Shown: piece after piece, positions 25,993-35,630 of the stretch | Position numbering within the stretch: the first letter of the stretch is position 1 | Layout: the number at the start of each line of letters is the position of its first letter | NCBI RefSeq assembly: GCF_963457605.1 | Contig: NZ_OY735139.1 | Location: forward strand, 3,750,001-3,814,000 | Source: an uncultured Gellertiella sp. | GTDB lineage: Bacteria > Pseudomonadota > Alphaproteobacteria > Rhizobiales > Rhizobiaceae | DNA length: 64,000 bases | Reading direction: 5' to 3' | The notes under the pieces: model-generated | The model's input: the letters and a program-made list of their open reading frames with translations, nothing else | Database searches by the model: none | Told to the model about the DNA's origin: nothing | Program-made: the position numbers and the translations under genes

Positions 25993-27682
25993 TTATCTCG
26001 ATTCCCGATCAGAACTATCGGAAAAACCGATGACCCCCGCGACCAGCGTTTCCCGCACCGACAGGCCATGAATCGCCACTCTGCGGTGTCGCGTCGATAT
26101 CGCCATCGAGAATGACGAGATCGGCGAAATGGCCGGGCCGGATCATGCCCTTGCGGTTCTCGGCAAATTCCGCATGCGCCCCTTCCACCGTATAGGCGGC
26201 AATCGCCTCCTCCAGGGTGAAATGCTGGTCGAGATCCTCCTCGCCCCAGGGCTTGCGGTTGATCGCCGCCGCGATGCCGAGCAGTGGGGAAATCGGCGAC
26301 ACCGGCCAGTCGGAGGCAAAGGGAATATGGACGCCTGCGTCTTTCAGTGTCCGCCAGGCATAGGCATAGCGCCAGCGGTCGCGGCCGATCTTGCTCACCG
26401 TCGGTTCCAGCGGCAGGCCCATCGCGCCGGGCGGATGCGGCGGCTGCATCGAGGCGATGACGCCAAGTTCGGCAAAGCGGTGGATATCGTCGGGATGGAT
26501 CACCTCGATATGTTCGATCCGGTGGCGGCTGTCGCGCGGCCCATTGGCCTTGCGGGCCGCCTCGTAGGCATCGAGCACGGCGCGCACCGCGCCATCGCCG
26601 ATGGCATGGACGGCAATCTGCAGGCCGCGCCGGTCGGCCTCGATCACCGCAGCCCGGAAATGCGCCTCGTCGAACAGTGGCTCGCCATTGCCGCCATCAT
26701 CCGCATAGGGCGCGATCATCACGGCGGTGCCGCTGTCGATGACGCCATCATAGAAGAATTTCACCAGGCCCGAGGAGAGATAATCATTGTTGAAGTGCCC
26801 GGTCATTTCCGTGGCGCGATCCAGCATCGCGAGGTCCATCGACGGCTTGAAATGGAAGGGCACCTTGACCCGGCAGGGCAGGCGGCCATCTTCCGTGAGC
26901 ACCGCCTCCAGCAATTCCAGCTGATAGCGGTTGCCATCCATGTTCTGGATCGAGGTGATGCCATGCGCCGCGCAATAGGCAAGCCCGCGCCGCATCACCT
27001 CCATGTCGGCCCGCAATTCGGCCCCGGAAGGACGCGGATCGGGCTCGAGCCCGGTGGCGAGCCCCTGCCGGTAGCGGTCGAAACCGGAAATGACGAGCAG
27101 CGGATTGAAGGCCTCCATTTCCCGCAACTCGCCCGAGGCAAGACCATCCGGACCCATCACGATCTCGTTGCCCGGCGGCACCTCGGCCCCGCGCAGCAGG
27201 CCTGCGGTTTCGAGCGCCAGCGTATTCGCCCAGGCGGTATGGTGGTCATGGGCAAAGATCACCAGCGGCCGGTCCTTGACGATGCCGTCGAGATCGTGGC
27301 GGGTGATCGGCACGCCGGTGCCAAGCAGCGTGTAATCCGCCCCTTGCGCGTAAAGCACCTTTTCACGCGGGCGGGCGGCGGCGAAGGCCGCAATCGCCTG
27401 GCGCAGGGCGTCGCGTCCGCTGACACCGGCGAGTTGCAGGTGATCAAGCTCGGCAGCGCCGGAAAAGATATGCATGTGGTTTTCGGAAAAGCCCGGCAGA
27501 ACCGAGCCACCCGCCGCATCGATCACCCGCGTTCCCGGTCCCTTCAGCGCTGAAAGGTCGTCATTGCTGCCGACGGCGAGAATCACCCCATCCCGGATGG
27601 CCACGGCCTCGGCCTGCGGCCGTTCGGCATCCATCGTCTTCACCCGGGCATTGATGACAAGCGTATCGGCAAAATCTGGCAT
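25993..27682 (-). CDS. YtcJ-type amidohydrolase with apparent 3' frameshift
   Basis: A metal-dependent amidohydrolase of the YtcJ/amidohydrolase_3 group (about 555 aa). It shows the N-terminal metal motif SENHMHIF, IAVHAIGDGAVRAVLDAYE, RIEHIEVIHPDDI and FASDWPVSPISPL. The ATG at 27682 follows GGGAGCC. In the uninterrupted frame the protein ends at 26015 with SGDSWPVGAGNAGRGGHRFFR, unlike the family. One frame over, the DNA reads RVAIHGLSVRETLVAGVIGFSD and stops at 25993, which does fit the family's C-terminal ILVGGKVVY-like strand. An indel near 26080-26092 is therefore likely, either real or a sequencing error. Its place before the polyamine transporter suggests use on an imported amide; the substrate is unknown. 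Confidence 0.85.
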
Positions 27683-27878
27683 GACGGCTCCCAACGGCAA
27701 AAAGCGGACAGGCAGTCAGGCTATGCGCTGACACGGGCCGATGGCAATGGGGGAATTATGCGATCAGATCATTGTCAACGAACCGGTTTGTGCGAATCGA
27801 CAATCGAAAACAGCAAGAGCTGAACCCGGTCTGGTTCAGTGTGACCTGACCGGGCCCGGCGGTTATCTTTGCGCCGGT

Positions 27879-29342
27879 CTATGACGGGTTATTGTGCAGA
27901 AAACGCGCATCGAGCCGAAAATATCGCCCGGTAACCGCAATCAGCGTGCAAAGTGATACCGCAAGCAACGGCAGGCTGGCCGAAAGCCAGTATCGCTCGA
28001 CAAAGCCCTGGCTGGTGGCCGCAAGGATGCAATTGCCGACATAATACACGAATGCGACAAGAGCCGGGTTCCCCCAGCCGCCGGTCCGCCAGCCCGCCAG
28101 GACCGCAAGCACGCCAAGGCTGGTCAGAAGCCAGGCAGGCAGGATGGACTGGAGATGATAGATCGGCACCCTGTCCAGCAGCCCGCCAGATACCAGCCTT
28201 TTGTCCGCGATGGTTGCGACCGGCCAGGTATAATCACCGCCGAAACGGATCTTGCTTACCTGGCTTCGCAATGAATCAATGCCTTCAAGCGTGATTTTTG
28301 TCTCTGCCCTGGTCGAGGCGACGTCGATTGGCGTCAGGATGAATTTTCCCGGCATGTCGAACAGATAGTAGGATGCCGCTGCTGCCGTGCTGAGGAATGC
28401 CTCACGCGGATGCGCCCCGAGCGCTTCGAGTCCCGCCGCAAAATACAGATCCGAGGCATGTCGGGCGCCCAAAGTCACATAGGCGGCATCACCTCCCAGA
28501 CGGATCGGATTGAGATCCCCGACCTCCGGCGAACGGGCTTTCAAACCTTCGCCCAGCTGGAAGAGTTCTGCCGAGGCGGGCCCGTTTGCCCGGTCTCCGT
28601 AGAGTTCCACTGGACGGTAGAACAGCAGATAGCCGGTCAGTTGCGCGGGCAATTCCGTGCCGGTAAAGGCGCGAAAACCGAGCAGGGGTGTGGTGGAAGA
28701 CGCGACATAGACCAGAATGGAAGCCAGCGCACCAGCAGCGGTCGCGCCCACACGCAAGGCAACGATTCCCCGCAACCCGTTCCCCAGACACATGCAGGCA
28801 AACAGCAGCAGCAGTTCGGAGCGAAATCCGGTGCCCATCCCGCAAATCGCAGCCGCCGCACAGAGCCATGACAGCCTCTTCCGGTCGGAACGGCAGGGCA
28901 GGCTGGCCCGGTACGCGGCCAGCGCCAGCAGCGACACTGTCACCTGAAACTGGTCGGTCAATGGCTTGTACCATTCCATCCAGCCAAAGCCGATCAGGGT
29001 GAGTGTCGTCGCGGCAAGATATTGCAGCCAGGAGCGCATGCCCTCAGCGCGCACCAGCGCCCAGCAGGCACAGGAAAAACAAAGGAAGGAAAAACCGAGG
29101 GCAATCGATATCGAATCTATCGAGGGGCCGAAAAGCCGGACAAAGGCATGATAGAAGAAGATGGCAAAGACGCGCGATCCCACCAGGCTTGCCGCGTAAG
29201 ACACTTTGCCATCCGCCCACAAGAGGCCGGACTGAATGTAATATTGTGAATCATTGCTGAAAAACGGTGGTGTAGCAACAACATACACGCAAAGAAAAAG
29301 GGTGCCTGCACCGAGAAGGGCCTTGCCAAAGAGTGAACCCAT
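27879..29342 (-). CDS. Polytopic inner-membrane protein, unknown function
   Basis: A 487-aa protein with about ten hydrophobic segments, starting MGSLFGKALLGAGTLFLCVYVVATPPFF. A periplasmic SNDSQYYIQSGLLWADGKVSY loop after the first TM is reminiscent of GT-C-fold glycosyltransferases (PMT/ArnT-like), but no clear catalytic DD/DE pair could be fixed, so the function is open. The upstream open frame to 29456 is Cys/Arg-rich and unlikely to be coded. No operon partner; terminator not seen. Confidence 0.65.
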   Translation of the reverse strand: MGSLFGKALLGAGTLFLCVYVVATPPFFSNDSQYYIQSGLLWADGKVSYAASLVGSRVFAIFFYHAFVRLFGPSIDSISIALGFSFLCFSCACWALVRAEGMRSWLQYLAATTLTLIGFGWMEWYKPLTDQFQVTVSLLALAAYRASLPCRSDRKRLSWLCAAAAICGMGTGFRSELLLLFACMCLGNGLRGIVALRVGATAAGALASILVYVASSTTPLLGFRAFTGTELPAQLTGYLLFYRPVELYGDRANGPASAELFQLGEGLKARSPEVGDLNPIRLGGDAAYVTLGARHASDLYFAAGLEALGAHPREAFLSTAAAASYYLFDMPGKFILTPIDVASTRAETKITLEGIDSLRSQVSKIRFGGDYTWPVATIADKRLVSGGLLDRVPIYHLQSILPAWLLTSLGVLAVLAGWRTGGWGNPALVAFVYYVGNCILAATSQGFVERYWLSASLPLLAVSLCTLIAVTGRYFRLDARFLHNNPS

Positions 29343-29468
29343 TCCCGCAGTCCAATTTGCCCCGTATCGACATTCGCGTGCCCGCCCCGGTCTTGTAGAC
29401 GCAAAAGCTGCGCATCCACAATAGCAGGTCTGGATTCCAGCGATACCGGAAATCAAATTTGGGGGGAA

Positions 29469-29879
29469 TCAGAACAGCGCCTGGATCCGGGCGGCGATGT
29501 CGCGGTCCTTCAGGTGGTCGCCATCGACGGTGAAGACCCGTTCCCTGTCGCCCTCGCGCGCCACATAGAAGAAGTGCGAGGGACGGCCTTCAAGGCCGAT
29601 GGCAATCGTCCCGGTTATCGTGATCGACCCGACCATCGCCTGGATGGACCTGACCCGTGACACCAGTGTTGCCGCAGAGGTCGAGGGGCGAAAGATCTTG
29701 CCGTAATCGGAAACCGGCCGGTAATCGATCTTGTCGCCAAAGAACCGCGCCAGCAAAGCCTCGGCAGTGGTTTCATCCGGCGCCGCAATCTTCACCTTGG
29801 TCGCCCCTTCTAGCTCCCGTGCCTCATCAAACCGGCTGACGGATGTGCGGGCGGGAAGCAAAAGCGAAAAGGGTTTCAT
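29469..29879 (-). CDS. Small conserved-looking protein, unknown function
   Basis: A 136-aa cytoplasmic protein starting MKPFSLLLPARTSVSRFDEARELEGATKVKIAAPDETTAEALLARFFGD. The ATG follows GGAAGGA at good spacing. There is no signal peptide or TM. The middle (SIQAMVGSITITGTIAIGLEGRPSHFFYVAREGDRERVFTVDGDHL) looks like a beta-rich fold. The family was not recognised. It lies next to tRNA-Val. Confidence 0.7.
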   Translation of the reverse strand: MKPFSLLLPARTSVSRFDEARELEGATKVKIAAPDETTAEALLARFFGDKIDYRPVSDYGKIFRPSTSAATLVSRVRSIQAMVGSITITGTIAIGLEGRPSHFFYVAREGDRERVFTVDGDHLKDRDIAARIQALF

Positions 29880-29981
29880 CTGGCAATCCTTCCGGGTGAG
29901 CGAAAGGAGCCTACGATTAGAAACCGCTAATGACAATAGCGCCAGACATTTATGCAGTAAGGGGACGTTGATCGAAAGGAA

Positions 29982-30057
<76 letters not shown>

Positions 30058-30692
30058 GTCCTGGCTGGCCGCTGGCCCCGCCGTTTCGGTGGCCGTGATC
30101 TATGCGGATCGGAGAAAAACCGCAAGAGTGATTTTGAAAGTTTTTTGAAAAAGTTTTGGTCCCGGCTGCGGACCGGCGCAATTGCCGGGGTTTTGGCGAG
30201 AGCGGGTTGCCGGGACGGGAAAGGGGATCGGCGGGACTTTGCTGCCTGTCAGAGGCAGATAGCTGCCATCGGCGAAAAGGCTTGAACTGGAAGGGGCTGG
30301 CGCGAGGTGTTGATTCTGTTCGTGAGGCGGGCGAATCGGAAAAGCATGCCTGGCGCATGCCCTGGCGCGTGCCCTTGTGATGTTGCAGCGCCGGGTTTCA
30401 GGAATTGTCCAATGGCGTGAAACGGGGCAGGCGCTGACGCGAGGCGGACGAAAGGCCACCTGAGCCGGGGACTTTCCAGATCCGACGGGTTCCGGCCCTG
30501 AGCCGGCACTGGCGCGAAATGGGGGGGCGGGGGAATGATTTTCACAAGGGATTTCATTATGTCTTTCAAACCTGCTTGACACCTTCTGGCGAACCCCTTA
30601 GTTAGCCGCTCATCGAACGGCGCGGGCCGCTCGTGACGGTGCTGAACCGAGGGCTGTTGTCCGGAGCGAAGCGCTGTTTTCAAGAGTTTAGT
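30058..30692. other. Intergenic region between tRNA genes
   Basis: About 635 bases between the tRNA-Val (minus) and first tRNA-Asp (plus). Open frames here are fragmentary and lack ribosome sites or recognisable protein sequence. Nothing else could be supported. Confidence 0.5.
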
Positions 30693-30769
30693 GCGGGTGT
30701 AGCTCAGTCGGTTAGAGTGCCGGCCTGTCACGCCGGAGGTCGCGGGTTCGAGCCCCGTCACTCGCGCCA
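30693..30769 (+). tRNA. tRNA-Asp (anticodon GUC), copy 1
   Basis: A 77-nt cloverleaf, GCGGGTG...CACTCGC-G-CCA with CCA encoded. The anticodon stem CCGGC/GCCGG encloses CTGTCAC, anticodon GTC. Confidence 0.96.
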
Positions 30770-30814
30770 TTCTTGAATCTGTCCGATTGGGCCGAAAGTC
30801 CCTCTTAAAAATGC

Positions 30815-30891
30815 GCGGGTGTAGCTCAGTCGGTTAGAGTGCCGGCCTGTCACGCCGGAGGTCGCGGGTTCGAGCCCCGTCACTCGCGCCA
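30815..30891 (+). tRNA. tRNA-Asp (anticodon GUC), copy 2
   Basis: Identical over its 77 nt to the copy 45 bases upstream. The pair is probably one transcript. Confidence 0.96.
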
Positions 30892-31147
30892 TTTTTCTCT
30901 TCTCCTTTGTGTAAAATTGTCAGCAATTTGAAGGTCTTGTGCGGTGCGCAGGCAGGCCCTTCCCGCGCCCGGTTGCGGGCCTGGAAAGGCTTTGTGCGAG
31001 ATCTTCACCCGATGCGGTAAGGTCTTGGATTTATCTCTGATTTTGTGAGATTCGGGATTCCATCCCTGGTAAAATTCCGGTAGTGGTTGAAAAGCTTGTG
31101 GAAGCCTTGCGCTCACCCACGGGCTGCGCTAACGAACGGCGTATCGC

Positions 31148-31153
31148 TATAAT
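31148..31153 (+). promoter_or_regulatory. Possible -10 box of the nuo operon
   Basis: A perfect TATAAT 75 bases before the nuoA ATG, in the 336-base gap after tRNA-Asp. No good -35 hexamer is seen 16-18 bases upstream, so the promoter may need an activator or be misjudged. Confidence 0.35.
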
Positions 31154-31227
31154 CTAATCGGCTTGCTGGCTTGTAATTGAGTCGCCTGTGCCGCCTGGCA
31201 CGTCGAAGGCAAGCAGGGATGGACATC

Positions 31228-31593
31228 ATGACTGACCTTCTCAGTTCCTACATTCCGATCGCGATCTTCATCGGCATTTCGCTGGTGATTGGTCTGGCGC
31301 TTTTGATTGCGCCCTTCGCTGTCGCCTACAAGGCACCGGACTCCGAAAAGCTCTCCGCCTACGAATGCGGCTTCAATGCCTTCGACGATGCGCGAATGAA
31401 ATTCGATATCCGCTTCTACCTGGTGTCGATCCTGTTCATCATCTTCGATCTGGAAGTGGCTTTCCTGTTTCCCTGGGCTGTCTCCTTCAGTGCCATCGGC
31501 TGGTTCGGATTCTGGTCGATGATGGTGTTTCTCGGCGTGCTGACGATCGGCTTTATCTATGAGTGGAAGAAGGGAGCTCTCGAATGGGAGTGA
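31228..31593 (+). CDS. nuoA: NADH-quinone oxidoreductase subunit A
   Basis: A 121-aa membrane subunit of complex I with three TM helices. Family motifs are [44 protein letters not shown]. The ATG at 31228 was preferred over one at 31219 because AGGG then lies at a workable distance and the length is right for the family. It is first of the operon and overlaps nuoB by 10 bases. Confidence 0.95.
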   Translation: MTDLLSSYIPIAIFIGISLVIGLALLIAPFAVAYKAPDSEKLSAYECGFNAFDDARMKFDIRFYLVSILFIIFDLEVAFLFPWAVSFSAIGWFGFWSMMVFLGVLTIGFIYEWKKGALEWE

Positions 31594-32159
31594 GTGACGG
31601 CACGATGGTGGCGCAGGCGCCCCGCGGCATTCTCGATCCCCGCACCGGCAAGCCTGTCGGCAGCGATGATGCGTTTTTCGGCGAGATCAACAACGAGCTC
31701 GCCGACAAGGGCTTTCTCGTCACCTCCACCGATGAGCTGATCAACTGGGCGCGCACCGGCTCGCTGATGTGGATGACCTTCGGTCTTGCCTGCTGCGCGG
31801 TGGAAATGATGCAGATGTCGATGCCGCGCTATGACGCGGAGCGTTTCGGCTTTGCGCCGCGCGCCTCGCCGCGCCAGTCCGACGTGATGATCGTTGCCGG
31901 TACGCTGACCAACAAGATGGCCCCGGCGCTGCGCAAGGTCTATGACCAGATGCCGGAACCGCGCTACGTGATCTCGATGGGATCCTGCGCCAATGGCGGC
32001 GGTTACTATCACTATTCCTATTCCGTCGTGCGCGGCTGTGATCGCGTGGTGCCGGTGGATATCTATGTGCCGGGCTGTCCGCCCACCGCAGAGGCGCTGC
32101 TTTACGGCGTGCTGCTGCTGCAGAAGAAAATCCGCCGTACCGGTACGATTGAACGGTAA
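31584..32159 (+). CDS. nuoB: NADH-quinone oxidoreductase subunit B
   Basis: A 191-aa peripheral subunit carrying the N2 4Fe-4S cluster that passes electrons to quinone. The cluster ligands are seen in [20 protein letters not shown] and [12 protein letters not shown]. The ATG lies inside the end of nuoA (10-base overlap). Confidence 0.96.
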   Translation: MGVSDGTMVAQAPRGILDPRTGKPVGSDDAFFGEINNELADKGFLVTSTDELINWARTGSLMWMTFGLACCAVEMMQMSMPRYDAERFGFAPRASPRQSDVMIVAGTLTNKMAPALRKVYDQMPEPRYVISMGSCANGGGYYHYSYSVVRGCDRVVPVDIYVPGCPPTAEALLYGVLLLQKKIRRTGTIER

Positions 32160-32176
32160 GGGCAGGGGCCGATCCG

Positions 32177-32782
32177 ATGACCATTGACGCGCTGAAACAG
32201 CTTGAAACCATGCTCGGCGAAACGAAGGCAAATCTCTTCGTCTCGTCGGCCATTGCGCATGGCGAGCTGACGCTCATCACCACGACCGAAAACCTGATCG
32301 CGCTGCTTATCTTCCTCCGGGACGACAGCCGCTGCGGTTTCGTCAATTTCGTCGATGTCTGCGGTGTCGACTGGCCGGAGCGGGAAAACCGCTTCGACGT
32401 GGTCTATCACCTTCTGTCGCCGCGCCAGAACCTGAGGGTCCGGGTCAAGCTGGAAGTTACCGAAGACCAGCCGGTCCCGTCCGCGACCCCGGTCTATCCC
32501 GGTGCCGACTGGTTCGAGCGCGAGACCTGGGACATGTATGGCATTCCCTTTACCGGCCATCCGGACCTGCGCCGCATTCTCACCGACTACGGTTTCGAGG
32601 GCCATCCGCTGCGCAAGGATTTTCCGACCACCGGCTATGTCGAAGTCCGCTACGACGACGCCGCCAAGCGGGTGATCTACGAGCCGGTCGACCTGAAGCA
32701 GGAATTCCGCAATTTCGACTTCCTCTCCCCCTGGGAAGGCACCGATTACGTGCTGCCGGGCGACGAGAAGGCGAAGTCGTGA
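32177..32782 (+). CDS. nuoC: NADH-quinone oxidoreductase subunit C
   Basis: A 201-aa peripheral-arm subunit (30-kDa family). The signature [41 protein letters not shown] is complete. NuoC is separate from NuoD here, unlike the fused enterobacterial form. The next nuo gene is displaced by an inserted four-helix-bundle gene. Confidence 0.95.
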   Translation: MTIDALKQLETMLGETKANLFVSSAIAHGELTLITTTENLIALLIFLRDDSRCGFVNFVDVCGVDWPERENRFDVVYHLLSPRQNLRVRVKLEVTEDQPVPSATPVYPGADWFERETWDMYGIPFTGHPDLRRILTDYGFEGHPLRKDFPTTGYVEVRYDDAAKRVIYEPVDLKQEFRNFDFLSPWEGTDYVLPGDEKAKS

Positions 32783-32784
32783 GA

Positions 32785-33222
32785 AGTGAGTAGTGGGGCG
32801 CTTGGTGCCGGATGGGCGGATCGCTTCTTGCAGGGATTTGAACGTCTGGCAATTCGCCATGGACTTGGCCACAGAGGCATATTCGGTGACGAAGCGCTTT
32901 CCAGGGGACGAGATGTTTGGCCTCACTTCTCAGATCAGACGCTGTTCCGTCTTGGTGGCGGCGAATATCGCTGAGGGATGTGGACGAGAAACAAGAAGAT
33001 CGTTCGTGCCGTTGCTTCGAACGGCACAAGGGTCTCTGAAAGAGCTGGAGACGCATGTACTGCTCTCGGAGCGCGTTGGATTGCTGGCAAATCCAAACGC
33101 AGCCGATCTGCTTGGCGCATGCAAAAAATGTGGAAAAATGCTGAGATCCCTCATTCGGGCGGTTCAGCGCAAACAGGCGGACGAACAGGTCGGTACGGAA
33201 TGACTACTACTCACTACTCACT
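32785..33222. mobile_element. Probable mobile insertion unit inside the nuo operon
   Basis: The insertion between nuoC and nuoD is bounded by inverted copies of AGTGAGTAGT: one at 32785-32794, two overlapping complementary copies at 33206-33215 and 33213-33222. A further related CACTCAC lies at about 33230. Between them lies a single four-helix-bundle gene and nothing of complex I. No transposase is present. That it is a mobile unit is inferred from the flanks and from the absence of such a gene in ordinary nuo operons. Confidence 0.5.
32793..33203 (+). CDS. Four-helix-bundle protein (S23/IVP family)
   Basis: A 136-aa protein of the family first met in 23S rRNA intervening sequences and also related to the Avd protein of diversity-generating retroelements. 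The family core is clear: RDLNVWQFAMDLATEAYSVTKRFPGDEMFGLTSQIRRCSVLVAANIAEGCGRETRRSFVPLLRTAQGSLKELETHVLLSERVGLL. No ATG starts the frame; GTG 32793 or GTG 32805 must be used. It begins 10 bases after nuoC and ends 75 bases before nuoD. It has no known part in complex I; the biochemical role of the family is unknown. Confidence 0.85.
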   Translation: MGRLVPDGRIASCRDLNVWQFAMDLATEAYSVTKRFPGDEMFGLTSQIRRCSVLVAANIAEGCGRETRRSFVPLLRTAQGSLKELETHVLLSERVGLLANPNAADLLGACKKCGKMLRSLIRAVQRKQADEQVGTE

Positions 33223-33278
33223 GCTGACCACTCACTCTCGCATGCAGAGCATTTCCTCCTCTCACGGAGCAAACTGAC

Positions 33279-34469
33279 ATGAACGAACACAATGTCCGCA
33301 ACTTCAACATCAATTTCGGCCCGCAGCATCCGGCGGCCCATGGCGTTCTGCGTCTGGTGCTGGAGCTGGACGGGGAGATTGTCGAGCGGGTCGATCCGCA
33401 TATCGGGCTCCTGCATCGCGGCACGGAAAAGCTGATCGAGACCAAGACCTATCTGCAGGCCGTTCCCTATTTCGACCGGCTCGATTACGTCGCGCCGATG
33501 AACCAGGAACATGCCTTTGCGATGGGCGTGGAAAAGCTGCTGAATATCGAAGTGCCGATCCGTGGCCAGCTGATCCGGGTTCTCTATTCGGAAATCGGCC
33601 GGATCCTGTCGCATCTCCTGAACGTCACGACCCAGGCCATGGATGTCGGCGCGCTGACGCCGCCGCTCTGGGGCTTCGAGGAGCGCGAGAAGCTGATGGT
33701 GTTCTATGAACGGGCATCCGGTGCGCGCATGCATGCGGCCTATGTCCGGCCCGGCGGCGTGCATCAGGACCTGCCGCACCAGCTGGTGGAAGATATCGGC
33801 AAGTGGTGCGATCCGTTCCTGCAGACGCTGCAGGATATCGACGATCTCCTGACGCCCAACCGCATCTTCAAGCAGCGCAACGTCGATATCGGCGTCGTCG
33901 ACCTGAAGGATGCCTGGGCCTGGGGCTTTTCCGGCGTGATGGTGCGCGGCTCGGGTGCGGCCTGGGACCTGCGCAAGAGCCAGCCCTATGAATGCTATGC
34001 CGATCTCGATTTCGACATTCCGGTCGGCAAGAATGGCGACTGCTACGACCGCTACCTGATCCGCATGATCGAAATGCGCGAATCGGTGAAGATCATGAAG
34101 CAGTGCGTCAACCGGCTGCTCGGCGATGCCAAGGCCGGTCCGGTTTCTTCGGTCGATGGCAAGGTGGTGCCGCCGAAGCGGGGCGAGATGAAGCGGACGA
34201 TGGAATCTCTGATCCATCACTTCAAGCTCTATACCGAAGGCTACCATGTGCCTGCGGGCGAGGTCTATGCGGCCGTCGAAGCGCCGAAGGGCGAGTTCGG
34301 TGTCTATCTCGTCTCCGACGGCAGCAACAAGCCTTACCGCTGCAAGATCCGCGCGCCGGGCTATGCCCATCTCCAGGCGATGGATTTCCTCTGCCGTGGC
34401 CACCAGCTGGCCGACGTCTCGGCGGTGCTGGGGTCGCTCGACATCGTGTTCGGCGAGGTGGACCGCTGA
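33279..34469 (+). CDS. nuoD: NADH-quinone oxidoreductase subunit D
   Basis: A 396-aa (49-kDa family) subunit that helps form the quinone-reduction site. It begins [33 protein letters not shown] and contains [12 protein letters not shown] and the C-terminal FGEVDR end. Its stop shares one base with the start of the small secreted protein gene. Confidence 0.96.
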   Translation: MNEHNVRNFNINFGPQHPAAHGVLRLVLELDGEIVERVDPHIGLLHRGTEKLIETKTYLQAVPYFDRLDYVAPMNQEHAFAMGVEKLLNIEVPIRGQLIRVLYSEIGRILSHLLNVTTQAMDVGALTPPLWGFEEREKLMVFYERASGARMHAAYVRPGGVHQDLPHQLVEDIGKWCDPFLQTLQDIDDLLTPNRIFKQRNVDIGVVDLKDAWAWGFSGVMVRGSGAAWDLRKSQPYECYADLDFDIPVGKNGDCYDRYLIRMIEMRESVKIMKQCVNRLLGDAKAGPVSSVDGKVVPPKRGEMKRTMESLIHHFKLYTEGYHVPAGEVYAAVEAPKGEFGVYLVSDGSNKPYRCKIRAPGYAHLQAMDFLCRGHQLADVSAVLGSLDIVFGEVDR

Positions 34470-34762
34470 TGCGCGCCGTCTCCGCCACCCTTTTGCTTCT
34501 GGCGCTGGCCGCAACCCCGGTCATCGCTCAGGACGCCACGCCAGATACGCAGGCAACTCCGGACCTCGGGGGCAAGGTCAGCGGCCAGACATCCGCCGGT
34601 GCGGTGCTGACCATGGGCCAGCTGCTGGACAAGGGCTACGTGATCAAGGCGGCGGTGCCTTCAGGCACCGACAAGGTGATCATCTACATGCAGAACGAAA
34701 AGTCGGCCTATGCCTGCGAGTTCACCAATGTGGTGAAGACGCGGTGTGGATCCATAAATTGA
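34469..34762 (+). CDS. Small secreted protein within the nuo operon
   Basis: A 97-aa protein with signal peptide [21 protein letters not shown] and a mature part (SAGAVLTMGQLLDKGYVIKAAVPSGTDKVIIYMQNEKSAYACEFTNVVKTRCGSIN) with two Cys that could form a disulfide. It starts on the TGATG junction with nuoD, so it is translationally coupled. The position between nuoD and nuoE suggests a periplasmic factor linked to complex I or simply a co-transcribed gene; no function is known to me. Confidence 0.8.
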   Translation: MRAVSATLLLLALAATPVIAQDATPDTQATPDLGGKVSGQTSAGAVLTMGQLLDKGYVIKAAVPSGTDKVIIYMQNEKSAYACEFTNVVKTRCGSIN

Positions 34763-34781
34763 TATGAAGGCGTGAGGAAGA

Positions 34782-35621
34782 ATGTCCGTTCGTCGACTAG
34801 CCGAAGACCAGTTCCAGCCCGCAAGCTTCGCGTTTACCGCGGAAAATGCCGCCTGGGCTGAAGCCACGATCAAGAAATATCCCGAGGGCCGCGAGCAATC
34901 GGCAGTCATCCTGCTGTTGATGCGCGCCCAGGAGCAGGATGGCTGGGTCACCCGCGCCTCTATCGAGGCGATCGCCGACATGCTCGGCATGGCCTATATC
35001 CGGGTTCTCGAAGTCGCGACCTTCTACACCCAGTTCCAGCTGAAGCCGGTCGGCACCCGCGCCCATGTGCAGGTCTGCGGCACCACCCCCTGCATGCTGC
35101 GCGGCGCGGAAGACCTGATCAAGGTCTGCAAGAAGAAGATCCATCCCGATCCGCTGCACACCAATGCCGAGGGCACGCTGTCCTGGGAAGAGGTCGAGTG
35201 CCAGGGGGCCTGCGTCAACGCGCCGATGGTGGTGATCTTCAAGGACACCTATGAAGACCTGACGGTGACCCAGCTCGAACATATCATCGACCGGTTCGAA
35301 GCGGGCAGGGGGGCGGATATTCGTCCCGGTCCGCAGAATGACCGGATCTTCTCCGCCCCGCAGGGTGGCCTGACCACACTGACCGAAGAGACCGGCATGC
35401 CGCCGCATCCGGGGCTTGAACCGGCGCCCGCAGCGCAAGCCGCTTCGGCTCCCGCCGCTGTTGCGCCCGCCAGCGCCGAAAAGCCGGTGAAGGCTGCCCG
35501 CAGTGCCGGAACCAGGGCGTCCGAAGGCGAAAAGGCGGCAGCCGACTCCGCCGTCAAGGCCAGGTCGCCCGCAGGCACCGGCACGCGCAAGAAGAAGTCC
35601 GCAGACGAGAATCCGGAGTAA
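34782..35621 (+). CDS. nuoE: NADH-quinone oxidoreductase subunit E, with long C-terminal tail
   Basis: A 279-aa (24-kDa family) subunit with a 2Fe-2S cluster; ligands lie in CGTTPCMLRG and CQGACVNAPM. The catalytic part ends near residue 200; the remaining 80 residues are a low-complexity Ala/Pro/Lys-rich tail (PAPAAQAASAPAAVAP and following) ending in TRKKKSADENPE. Such tails are common in rhizobial NuoE. Confidence 0.95.
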   Translation: MSVRRLAEDQFQPASFAFTAENAAWAEATIKKYPEGREQSAVILLLMRAQEQDGWVTRASIEAIADMLGMAYIRVLEVATFYTQFQLKPVGTRAHVQVCGTTPCMLRGAEDLIKVCKKKIHPDPLHTNAEGTLSWEEVECQGACVNAPMVVIFKDTYEDLTVTQLEHIIDRFEAGRGADIRPGPQNDRIFSAPQGGLTTLTEETGMPPHPGLEPAPAAQAASAPAAVAPASAEKPVKAARSAGTRASEGEKAAADSAVKARSPAGTGTRKKKSADENPE

Positions 35622-35630
35622 GAGGTCAGC

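Noticed and set aside
30058-30692. Possible small RNA or gene between the tRNAs
   Set aside because: No terminator, promoter pair or conserved structure could be recognised by eye.
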